Of a stretch of DNA of 64,000 nt, positions 40,759 to 49,064 are shown one piece after another. Position 1 is the stretch's first letter. The number at the start of each line of letters is the position of its first letter. The notes beneath the pieces were generated by a model that saw nothing but the letters and a program-made list of their open reading frames with translations, had not been told where the DNA came from and did no database searches. Made by a program: the position numbers and the translations under genes. Source of the stretch: Blastocladiella emersonii ATCC 22665 (Eukaryota; Blastocladiomycota; Blastocladiomycetes; Blastocladiales; Blastocladiaceae); assembly GCA_025594325.1 (NCBI GenBank), contig JANHCV010000004.1, forward strand, positions 868,001-932,000. The letters run 5' to 3'.

Positions 40759-41940
40759 CTACGCGCGCGCGCGGAGCACGCCCTCGACGACGGCGATCTC
40801 GGCGTTAAGCAGCGAGCTGCCAGCGGCGCCGAGCACCGTGTTGTGGGTGAGCGAGACGAACTTGACATCGAGCAGGTTATCCTCGCGGATGCGGCCGACC
40901 GTGACGGTCATGCCGTTGCCGCGGTCGCGGTCGAGGCGCGGCTGCGGGCGGTCCTTGAGCGGCGACACGTGGATCGCGGCGGCCGGGAAGCTCGGGCACT
41001 GGGTCATCACGGCCGCGGGCGACGGCACGTACTGGGCGAGGACCTCGGCGATCTGCGCGGGCGTCGGGCGCGGCTTGGACCGGTCGGCGAACCGCACCGC
41101 CACGTTCAGCGTGTGGCCGTCGAGGACCGGGACGCGGTTGCAGCTCGCGGACACGGTCATGCCGGCGACCTCGTTGACGTGCGACGTGGCGGGGTCGATG
41201 GTCCCCAGAATCTTCTGCGGCTCGGTCTCGAGCTTGTCCTCCTCGCCGTCAATGAACGGCACAATGTTGTCGAACACGTCGAGCACAGGGAGGCCCGGGT
41301 ACCCGGCGCCCGAGACCGCCTGCAACGTGGCGACCTGGACCGCGTCGATTTCCCCAAACGCGTCAATCAGGGCGCGCAGCACCGTGACGAGGCCCGTCGT
41401 CGAGCAGTTGGAGTTGGTGACAATGTACCCGCCGGGGCGCGGGATCTCGGCGACGCCCTGCGGCGCGGGGACGAGCCCGGCGACCCCCTGGGCGTGCGCG
41501 AGCTGGGCGCGGACCATGGGGGCGAGGTGGTGCGGGTTGGCGGTCGGGACGACGAGCGGGACGCTCGGGTGCATGCGGAAGTTCTTGGCGTTGGAGAAGA
41601 CGGGGATGCCCGAGCGCGCGACGGCCGCCTCGATCTCGCCGGCGACGCCGCTGTCGAGCCCCGAGAAGGCCACGTCGCACTCGGCGAGCCGCGACCCCGC
41701 AACGACGTCGCACCGCTCCACGACCAGCGACGCGAACGCGGACGGGATGTCGGCGGGCAGCTTCCAGTTCACGACGTTGGCGTACGCGCGGCCCGCCGAC
41801 CGCGGCGACGCGCACAGCGCATGGATCTCGAAGAACGGGTGCGCCGCCAGCAGCGTGATGAACCGCTGCCCCACGGTGCCCGTCGCGCCGAGGATCGCGG
41901 CCTTGAGCTTGCGCGGCGGGGGGACGGAGGCCGATGCCAT
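40759..41940 (-). CDS. HOM2: Aspartate-semialdehyde dehydrogenase
   Basis: Second step of threonine, methionine and isoleucine synthesis: reduction of aspartyl phosphate with NADPH. Single exon, 393 residues. The nucleotide loop ILGATGTVGQRFI is near the N terminus, the catalytic Cys is in YIVTNSNCSTTGL, and the substrate and dimer region includes QAVSGAGYPGLPVLDVFDNI and VSASCNRVPVLDGHT. The length is slightly above that of other fungal enzymes (about 365), partly from the N terminus MASASVPPPRK and an insert near APQGVAEIPRP. It is convergent with the gene to its left, with 67 bases between stops. Divergent from the LRR gene to the right across about 220 bases. Confidence 0.95.
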   Translation of the reverse strand: MASASVPPPRKLKAAILGATGTVGQRFITLLAAHPFFEIHALCASPRSAGRAYANVVNWKLPADIPSAFASLVVERCDVVAGSRLAECDVAFSGLDSGVAGEIEAAVARSGIPVFSNAKNFRMHPSVPLVVPTANPHHLAPMVRAQLAHAQGVAGLVPAPQGVAEIPRPGGYIVTNSNCSTTGLVTVLRALIDAFGEIDAVQVATLQAVSGAGYPGLPVLDVFDNIVPFIDGEEDKLETEPQKILGTIDPATSHVNEVAGMTVSASCNRVPVLDGHTLNVAVRFADRSKPRPTPAQIAEVLAQYVPSPAAVMTQCPSFPAAAIHVSPLKDRPQPRLDRDRGNGMTVTVGRIREDNLLDVKFVSLTHNTVLGAAGSSLLNAEIAVVEGVLRARA

Positions 41941-42159
41941 GATGCTTGTTGATGCGTTGCAGTGCAGGCGAGAAAGAGAGAGAGAGGGCGGGCGACGAAA
42001 GCGGAGCGCAAGCCAGCAGCGTCGCGTCGGCGCCGCCCGAGGCTTGGCCGCCTGAAACGCGAGGTGACTCAGGCCCGCACGTGCGCCGACCATCTCGTCG
42101 CCGAGCCGTTCGCGATGAGATCGCCCTCTACTTTGGACGAACCATGCATACGGAAAAAC

Positions 42160-42303
42160 ATGAATCAGTCGATGCAACAGGATCTGAGTGTGCCACCCGT
42201 CACGCTCCACGTTTCGCTGGTGATCAACGCGATTCTCGTCAAGGCTGTTTATGCGCACGACGACCCGACCGATCTTGCGTGACATGCCCAGTATGCTCGC
42301 GTC
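42160..42303 (+). other. N-terminal LRR-gene segment ended by an in-frame TGA
   Basis: ATG at 42160 opens a 40-codon frame (PPVTLHVSLVINAILVKAVY) ending at TGA 42280-42282. The same frame then reads HAQYARV straight into the 512-codon ORF at 42304. The paralogue at 44063 has LAGLAQYARVMKRED without a stop at this point. This is therefore the original N terminus of the downstream LRR gene, cut by a nonsense change, unless the stop is read through. Confidence 0.7.
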
Positions 42304-43842
42304 ATGAAGCGTGACGACACTCCCGGCGTGTACCCCGCCATCGAAGCTCGCGTGCTCTCCGCCATATCCGTGGACCATGCGTTCGGCGCTGGCCTGACCA
42401 ACGTTCTCGACATGTGGGATAGGTCGGGCCGGCCGCTCGTATGCACCCGGAGGGCTTTGCTTCATGCGCACACGTACGGCCATCTCGACTCCTTCACCTG
42501 GTGGCGGAAAGCGTGCCCGCGTCCTCGAGTCTCACACATTGGAGACTTTGGGGAGAACAAGGACACTGCCGTGATCCCCGTGCTCATGCTGCCCGATAGC
42601 AGCGAGCCGCCCGCGGGAACCTTCTCGGAACCGACACTAGTTGCAGCCGGTGACGCGCTCGCTCTCGAGTACGCGCCGGACATTGCCGCGGGCACCACGA
42701 CCGAGCTTTCTATCTCGCATGCGCGCATCAGCTCGATCGGCGTCCACGCGCTCGCACAAGCTTTCTCCTCCCCAAATCAATCGGTTCACAAAGTTACGCT
42801 TGCTTTCACTGGCATCTCGCTCCAGATGCTGCTTGACATTGGTCTCCCGTATTCGGTGACCGAGCTCGATCTCAGCGGGAATATGCTGACCTACCGGGCC
42901 AACGAAGTTGAGCGCTGGTACCAATGGCTTCCTTGCATGCTGACCAAGCTCAACCTTAGCGGCAACTCGTTTATGGCTCCCGAGGCCAAGTATACCACTT
43001 TTCTGCGCAGCTTTCCCGGCTCCCTTTCTCACCCGGACTTGGACATGAGCTTTTTCAGCCCCGAGGCCTTCTGCAACCTCATAGTCGGCCTTCCAGACGA
43101 ACTCGTCGAACTCAAGGGCTTCATTCACGAGACATGGTCATCCAAGGAGCTTGAAACGTTCTTCGATGCCTCGCCTGTCTTCCTGCGGCTCGAGATGAGC
43201 CTCAGCAGATTCCCACCGGAAGCGATGCCGCAGCTTGCCGCTTGGCTCCCGAGCTCGGTCATCTACTCGCTCGCGTTGCGCCATCTCGATCTCGATGGCC
43301 ATGACGTGCTTCGGACCGTCATGTCGAGCCTCAACCCCCAGCTCACGTCGCTCACACTGGACTCGAATGGAATCGATAACGTTGAAGCTCACACAATTCT
43401 TGCCGAGGGGCTTCCTGCAGCGCTCCAATACCTCAGGCTCGAGTACAACGACTTTGACGACGACGAGTCGGCCGTCAAGCTCGCGCACCACTTGCCCGCG
43501 ACGCTCGAGGGTCTGCTCATGCACGAAGTCGCGCTCTCGGTTGATGGCGCACGCGCATTTGCCGAAGGACTGCGTTGTGCCAACGACTTCAAACTGATGC
43601 GAATCACGGGTAATCCCATCGAGGACGACGGTGCCTTTGCGCTGCTCTCGGCAGTTGACCAAACTCTTCACCTCGCTGTTCTCAACGATTGCTCGCTGAC
43701 TGACGCGTTCTTGGACATGTGCGTGGCTGGATTGCAACTGCCGCGCCTCGAACACTTGGACGTTTCGGTCAACAACTGCACGGCCGGCGCAGCTGAGCGG
43801 TTCCAGGCCGCTTTTCCGCACGTCGAGGTCCGGTGGCAGTAA
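42304..43842 (+). CDS. Leucine-rich-repeat (RNI-like) protein
   Basis: Open frame of 512 residues from MKRDDTPGVY, without introns. LRR-type units are visible: VTELDLSGNMLTYRANEVER, LTKLNLSGNSF, YSLALRHLDLDGHDVL, LTSLTLDSNGIDNVEAHTI, LQYLRLEYNDFDDDESAVKL, FKLMRITGNPIEDDGAFALL and LEHLDVSVNNCTAGAAERF. The spacing is that of ribonuclease-inhibitor-like repeats, which form curved protein-binding surfaces. It lacks signal peptide and membrane helix. The natural start was probably 42160, but a TGA separates the two. Translation from 42304 would still make most of the protein. It has a deleted paralogue just downstream. Partners unknown. Confidence 0.7.
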   Translation: MKRDDTPGVYPAIEARVLSAISVDHAFGAGLTNVLDMWDRSGRPLVCTRRALLHAHTYGHLDSFTWWRKACPRPRVSHIGDFGENKDTAVIPVLMLPDSSEPPAGTFSEPTLVAAGDALALEYAPDIAAGTTTELSISHARISSIGVHALAQAFSSPNQSVHKVTLAFTGISLQMLLDIGLPYSVTELDLSGNMLTYRANEVERWYQWLPCMLTKLNLSGNSFMAPEAKYTTFLRSFPGSLSHPDLDMSFFSPEAFCNLIVGLPDELVELKGFIHETWSSKELETFFDASPVFLRLEMSLSRFPPEAMPQLAAWLPSSVIYSLALRHLDLDGHDVLRTVMSSLNPQLTSLTLDSNGIDNVEAHTILAEGLPAALQYLRLEYNDFDDDESAVKLAHHLPATLEGLLMHEVALSVDGARAFAEGLRCANDFKLMRITGNPIEDDGAFALLSAVDQTLHLAVLNDCSLTDAFLDMCVAGLQLPRLEHLDVSVNNCTAGAAERFQAAFPHVEVRWQ

Positions 43843-44062
43843 GCCCGCACGAGTCAAGGGCATCATATTCATGCCCGCAGTCTGGTTATAATACATCCGT
43901 GTACCGTGAGCCGTCCTTCTCGCGTCCGTCAGGGCCTTCATGAACGTCGCGTCTTGGAAATGTGGCGTGACTCACGCGATAGGTCGGCGCCGCCGCTCGT
44001 CTCGACGCGTCGCTCTCTCTCCGATCCCACTTACGACACAATCCGCAATGATGCTCACTACC

Positions 44063-44517
44063 ATGAATCACTCACTGCAACCGATGAATCGAGACGCGGG
44101 CGCACCGCCGGTCAAGCTCAACATCTCGCTTGTCGTCAACGCGGTCCTGGTCCACGCCGTCTTCTTGCACGACGATCCGGCGGACCTTGCTGGCCTCGCC
44201 CAGTACGCTCGCGTCATGAAACGCGAAGATATCCCGGACGTCTTCTATCCTTTCTTTGCACTCTACATGTCGACAGTAACCCTCGCCTGCAGGACGCAGG
44301 TGCATCTGCACTGCTAGCAGCAGCCCCGCGATCGCTTCAGGCTGTGAGTATGTCCGAGTGCGGGATCACCGATACGCTCCTGGATGCGTGCGCGGCGACG
44401 CTCTGGCACTCTTTCCTCAGCTTGATTGATTTCAACGTCGCACAGACCGGATGCACCGCGGACGGCGCTGCTCGGTTCAGGGCCGCCTTCCCGTGGTGCG
44501 AGGTCCGATTGGTATAG
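44063..44517 (+). pseudogene. Internally deleted LRR paralogue
   Basis: The N-terminal part (PPVKLNISLVVNAVLVHAVF, then AQYARVMKREDIPDVF) aligns with 42160-42350 of the neighbouring gene. The C-terminal part (LQDAGASALLAAAPRSLQ, TDTLLDACAATL, GCTADGAARFRAAFPWCEV) aligns with its last 75 residues. Everything between, about 1.1 kb of repeats, is missing, and the two parts lie in different frames around 44270-44300, where only 24 bases could serve as an intron. So it is a decayed tandem duplicate. Confidence 0.75.
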
Positions 44518-45381
44518 AGCGGTTCGAGTCGATTGCCTCGGCTGGAACATTGTAGTGGTTCATCGAGGAATGTAACATCACGTTTTTTATGTTGTTTTTC
44601 TTGTCAGGCGGGAAGTTTTGCGCCCGGGTGCCCGAAAGCTGAGTGCAACGCGCGTTTCCGCGAGATACATGGTTAGCGCAGCCAATTCACTCGACTTGGG
44701 TGAAGCAACGCGACAGAGCACCGCGAGGTGGGTCGCGTCCGCCCAACGACGCGTCTCTCACGTGGGCGCGAGACGAAAGTGTCTCTCGCCGGTGACAACC
44801 CATACAAGTGGGCCAACCTTGGCCTCCGGCTGTTGCTTGACGTTATATACCCCGCGGCGACGGGCACGGGTCATGCAACGCGCCTATCACCGGACGATCA
44901 GCCCCGCCGCGTTGGACGCGTTCGTGCGAGCACGGCATCGGCCGGGTTGGGGTTAGCGACGCGGCCGTGGCCGGTCGTTTCGCCGAGAGTGTGGCGTATC
45001 GCGTGGTGCTTCAGCCACACCTGGCATCATCTGACTCGGTTGGGCTCGCCACGTCGCGTCGCGAGCTCGCGCGCGCGCATGCCGCCACCTTGTTCGGGCG
45101 GCCTCTTGCGTGCGCGCACTCCCCCTCCCTCGCTACCACGCTGGCAACGCGGATGAATGCATGGACTTGGGGAAGCAGGCGGAAGCCCTCGGATCGCGTC
45201 AACGCGCGTTCGACTGCGTGGGCCGTCGCCGTCAGCATCGAGGTAGGCGGGCTGTGCCTTGACGCGCCGGTTTTTGAGGACTATAAAGATCGCCCGCCCC
45301 CGTCGTCCTCGAGTTGCTCGGACCCGTACACGCACCTTGCACCGACTTGCAACGTAACCAACCACCCGCCACCACCACACC
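44518..45381. other. Intergenic, promoter of the S9 peptidase gene
   Basis: About 860 bases. A TATA box is at 45282-45288. Around 44745-44795 the sequence has ACGCGTCTC and GAGACG blocks with CACGTG, similar to other intergenic sites in this window. No gene supported. Confidence 0.5.
45282..45288 (+). promoter_or_regulatory. TATA box (TATAAAG)
   Basis: GGACTATAAAGATCG lies 100 bases before the ATG at 45382, the same arrangement as at the 26 and 28 kb genes. Confidence 0.6.
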
Positions 45382-47397
45382 ATGGTCCAGCCTGACCTCT
45401 CCGCCGTCGCCCCGCTGATCCCCGTCGAGGACTTCTTCACCAACCCGGACCGCACGGCGCCGCGCCTGTCGCCCGACCACACGCAGCTGTCGTGGCTCGC
45501 GCCCGGCGACAAGAACAACCTGCAGGTGTGGGTCCAGCCGCTGGCGTCGTTCCGCCAGGGCACCGCCGACGGGCGCGTCCAGGTCACGGACCACCCGACG
45601 CACGACATTCGTGCCTACAAGTGGTCGCGCGACGGCTCCGGCATCTTCTTTCTCCAGGACAAGGACGGCGACGAGAATTTCCACCTGTTCCACGTTGACC
45701 TCGCGACGCGCGTCCAGCGCGACCTGACGCCCATCGACGGCGTTGCGATCGGCCGCGGCAACGTCAACGGCGACTGGATCGTCGAGTCCAAGCTGCACCC
45801 CGGCAAGGCCGTCGTCGCCCTCAATATCGACGACCGCCGCCTGCACGACGTGTACAACCTCGACCTCGCCTCGGGCGAGCTCACTCTGCACACCAAGGTG
45901 CGCGAGGGCATCGAGGGCGTGCTGCTCGACGACGAGTTCGTCGTGCGTGCCGCCTCCGCCTCGACCAAGGACGGCAGCGCCAACATCCTCGGGTACAACG
46001 CCGCGGGCGAGGACGACGACGCCAAGTGGCCCGTGATCCTGACGTCGACGCCGCTCGACACCTTGTACCCGATGCACGCGCACAACGACGGCCGCCTCAT
46101 CGTGCTGTCGTCGGTCGGCCGCGAGACCATCGTGCTCGTCGAGCTCGACCCCGCGACCGGCGAGCAGACGGTCCTGTCCGAGGGCCACGTTGACGTGGCG
46201 GCGGTCAAGGCGCACCCCGAGACGGACGCGCTGCAGTTTGTCGCGTACGATTCGGGCCGCTACCAGTGGAAGGTGGTCGACGAGTCGCTGCGCGCGCACT
46301 TTGACCGCGTGCAAGCGTACGCGGCCGAGCGCGACGCCGACGTCGCGTTCCTGCCGTTCGACAACCGTGACGACGCTGTGTGGGGCCTCTCGCTGACGTA
46401 CAGCGACGCGCCGGCCGCGTTCGCGCTGTACCACATGGACCCGGCCGTGACGGGCGCCAACGCCGACGAGCACATCGAGTTCCTATTCACCAGCAACTCC
46501 AAGCTCGCAGGGCTCACGCTCGGCCGGTCCGAGTCGGTCAACTACGTGGCGCGCGATGGGCTCCCGCTCCAGGGCTACTTCACGTACCCGCCGGGCTTCG
46601 ACGCGGCGAGCGGCGTCAAGTACCCGATGGTCCTGGTCGTTCACGGCGGTCCGTGGGCGCGCGACTCGTTTGGGTACGGGGCGACCCCGCAGTGGCTCGC
46701 GAACCGCGGCTACGTCGTGTTCCAGCCCAACTACCGCGGCTCGACGGGCTTCAACAAGACGCACCTGACGGCGTCGTTCAAGCAGTGGGGCAAGGCGATG
46801 CACGACGACCTGCTCGACTCGGTCAATATGGCCGTGGACCGCGGGATCGTCGACCGCGAGCACGTGGCCATCTTCGGCGGCAGCTACGGCGGGTACTCTG
46901 CGCTGGCCGGCGTGACGCTGACGCCCGAGTTCTTCACGTGCTCGGTCGACATTGTCGGCCCGTCGAACCTCAAGACGCTGCTCGCCACGGTGCCGCCGTA
47001 CTGGGAGTCGTTCCTGTCCGTGTTCCACACGCGCATGGGCCACCCGGAGCGCGACTCGGACCTGCTCGACGCCGCGTCGCCTGTGCACCACGCGCACAAG
47101 ATCGTGCGCCCGCTGCTCATCGCACAGGGCAAGAACGACCCGCGCGTCAAGGAGGCCGAGTCCGAGCAGATCGTCCAGGCGATTGCCAAGAACGGCGGCA
47201 ACGTGGTCTACGCGCTGTACCCCGACGAGGGCCACGGCTTCTCCAAGCCCGTCAACCGCGTCGACTTTTTCGGCAAGGCCGAGGTCTTCCTCGCCCGCTA
47301 CATGGGCGACAAGGTCCGCGTGCAGGACGGGCTCGACTTCCACGTCAACAAGGACGGCGCGTCGGCCCAGGTGCGCATCGTTGGCGATGCGTTCTAG
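45382..47397 (+). CDS. S9-family serine peptidase (prolyl-oligopeptidase/acylaminoacyl-peptidase type)
   Basis: Intronless, 671 residues. The N-terminal 380 residues form a predicted beta-propeller with repeated blade-like phrases (DIRAYKWSRDGSGIFFLQDK, DGRLIVLSSVGRETIVLVEL). The C-terminal alpha/beta-hydrolase domain has the oxyanion segment VVHGGPWARDSFG, QPNYRGSTGF, nucleophile Ser501 in GGSYGGYS, Asp586 in GKNDPRV and His618 in DEGHGF. These enzymes release N-acylated or proline-adjacent residues from short peptides. No signal peptide is seen, so it is probably cytosolic. The lack of introns in a gene of 2 kb is unusual here, although GCV2 and HOM2 are also intronless. Bacterial origin is possible but not shown. 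Confidence 0.92.
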   Translation: MVQPDLSAVAPLIPVEDFFTNPDRTAPRLSPDHTQLSWLAPGDKNNLQVWVQPLASFRQGTADGRVQVTDHPTHDIRAYKWSRDGSGIFFLQDKDGDENFHLFHVDLATRVQRDLTPIDGVAIGRGNVNGDWIVESKLHPGKAVVALNIDDRRLHDVYNLDLASGELTLHTKVREGIEGVLLDDEFVVRAASASTKDGSANILGYNAAGEDDDAKWPVILTSTPLDTLYPMHAHNDGRLIVLSSVGRETIVLVELDPATGEQTVLSEGHVDVAAVKAHPETDALQFVAYDSGRYQWKVVDESLRAHFDRVQAYAAERDADVAFLPFDNRDDAVWGLSLTYSDAPAAFALYHMDPAVTGANADEHIEFLFTSNSKLAGLTLGRSESVNYVARDGLPLQGYFTYPPGFDAASGVKYPMVLVVHGGPWARDSFGYGATPQWLANRGYVVFQPNYRGSTGFNKTHLTASFKQWGKAMHDDLLDSVNMAVDRGIVDREHVAIFGGSYGGYSALAGVTLTPEFFTCSVDIVGPSNLKTLLATVPPYWESFLSVFHTRMGHPERDSDLLDAASPVHHAHKIVRPLLIAQGKNDPRVKEAESEQIVQAIAKNGGNVVYALYPDEGHGFSKPVNRVDFFGKAEVFLARYMGDKVRVQDGLDFHVNKDGASAQVRIVGDAF

Positions 47398-48536
47398 GTG
47401 GTTGACGGTTGGTTGTATTGTCTGAAATGTACAGTAACGGTTTTGCTTGATCTCGAACTGATGGAACGAACTGGGACCGTTCCCCGTCTCCTCCGCCCCA
47501 ACACCGCTGCTTTCGCCGTGTTCACTCCCTCCCCCTTCTCGATCATGGCAATCCCTCGCGCACTGTTAACATATCTGACTCTCGTTGTGCTAGACCTCCT
47601 GCCTCTTCGCGGCGTCGGGTCGGCTCGCGGTCGTGATCCAGTCATGGCCGCGTGTCTATTCTTTAGTGTCGGAACCGCCGCCGCCGCCATCGCGAACCTC
47701 TACCGCGGAAGGCTACGTTCCGTGGTCGCGTCGCTCCGCCGTCTTTTGCACACGGCGACCGAAACCGACCTCCTCGTACTACTTCATTGTCACGAGTGAT
47801 TCCTGAGCTCTCAACATGGTGGAGAATCGGGGTAGTACGCGGCAGGTGAGATGCTCGTTCCGTCCGTCCGTCCATCCGTCACCGACTCGTCTCGAGCCCC
47901 GTTCAGCCCCGTTCTGTCCGATCCGTGTTTCTCGCTCCGTCCACCACTCACTCGTCTCGTGTCATGCTTTGACCGAGCTGTCCCCTCGTGTGTCCTCCGT
48001 CGACAAGCCGCGTGGGCCGTCGTTTTCGTGTCGTTCTCGTATCTCGCTCTACCAGTCTATCGCTCGCCACCTGCTTCCCGCGCTCGCTGTTCTCGCACGG
48101 CTCATTTCAGTTGATGTTGCTGTTGCTTCCTGCTGCTCTCCAACATCCTCCTGCTCGCGGCGCTCGCTCGCGGTCCTTACTTCCTGCGTTAGTTTGCTCA
48201 ACTCGCTCGCTTTCCCTTTTCGCTCCGTCCAGTCCTCGCTGCGCTCGTTCGCTGCGCGTGCTCTTCTCTGCACCGACCATCACCTACGCCGTTCCCACCC
48301 TCTGCTGTTTTGGATCTCGACTAGATCCTCCTCTCGTCCTTTGGCCCAACCGCGGCCAAGTTTACCTCGGCTACATCGCCCTCCCGTCCCGCCTGCTCGC
48401 CTTGCTCATCGACCCCACGGACAGAATGGCCTGCACTGTTCCAGCCGTCCGCCTCGTCCTCGCAAACGATCCCTGAACTCGCGCCGTCATACCTTTTTGC
48501 TTCCCGCAAAAACACGAAACGCGTCTCGCGTTCCGC

Positions 48537-48596
48537 ACGTGCAGCGTGCGAGACACCCGTCACGTGCGGCCTGCGAGACATCCGTCACGTGTGGCC
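48537..48596 (+). repeat. 25-base tandem repeat with CACGTG cores
   Basis: Two full units (48537-48561 and 48562-48586; 22 of 25 bases identical) plus a partial third. Each unit starts ACGTG and contains GCGAGACA and CCGTC. Junctions create CACGTG E-box palindromes three times. It lies about 470 bases upstream of EGT1. Confidence 0.75.
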
Positions 48597-48994
48597 ACAG
48601 CCCCACGGCGCGTCGCCGTCGCTGCGCGCGTTGCTCCTCCTCTCTTCGGAGCGCGCCGCGCCTCGCTGTTCCTGTTTGCTCCGGCGAGCCCATGCAATCC
48701 AGCCTTTCGGGTGATCCCTGCACATTCCCACGCTGCCGCAAGCTCCAGTCGCGTGCGCTCGCCGCCGCATGGGTCACCGGCCCGCCACCGCGCGCTGCGC
48801 CGCCCCCTTGCCGATCGCGGCCCGGGATCCGCATCGGATGCCATGTAAAAACGTGCGCCCAACGGGCCGACTCCCGCAACCACCCTCCGATGCAGCTTCC
48901 TCGCTCGAGCGCGCCGCGGCGACCGCGCGAACCGTGCGGGTAAACGTCGCGCGCGCGTCGGTCCGCGTTCGTCGCGGTGGTCAGCATGACGGCG

Positions 48995-49001
48995 TATAAA
49001 G
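48995..49001 (+). promoter_or_regulatory. TATA box of EGT1 (TATAAAG)
   Basis: GGCGTATAAAGCGCGG lies 66 bases before the EGT1 ATG and about 28 bases before the upstream ATG at 49023, so transcription should start close to 49025. Confidence 0.65.
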
Positions 49002-49022
49002 CGCGGCGGGGCCCCGTCATAG

Positions 49023-49064
49023 ATGGAGAGGGTTGTGAAGCAACGACGAAGGCTACCACCATGA
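49023..49064 (+). other. Upstream ORF overlapping the EGT1 start
   Basis: A 13-codon frame (MERVVKQRRRLPP, stop) whose TGA overlaps the EGT1 start as ATGA. If the transcript begins upstream of 49023, ribosomes would have to scan past it or reinitiate. Whether it is transcribed depends on the exact start site. Confidence 0.45.

Larger units (their letters stand above)
47398..49060. other. Long intergenic region before EGT1
   Basis: About 1.66 kb. Long plus-strand frames are Ser/Arg/Pro/Cys-rich, pyrimidine-driven and have no domain. It contains a 25-base tandem repeat with CACGTG (48537-48596), a TATA box (48995-49001) and a short upstream ORF. A non-coding transcript is possible. Confidence 0.5.

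Noticed and set aside
47816-48943. Plus-strand open frame of 375 codons before EGT1
   Set aside because: Composition (Ser, Arg, Pro, Cys, Leu) is what a pyrimidine-rich non-coding region yields; it starts at a plausible ATG but shows no domain, and crosses the tandem repeat.
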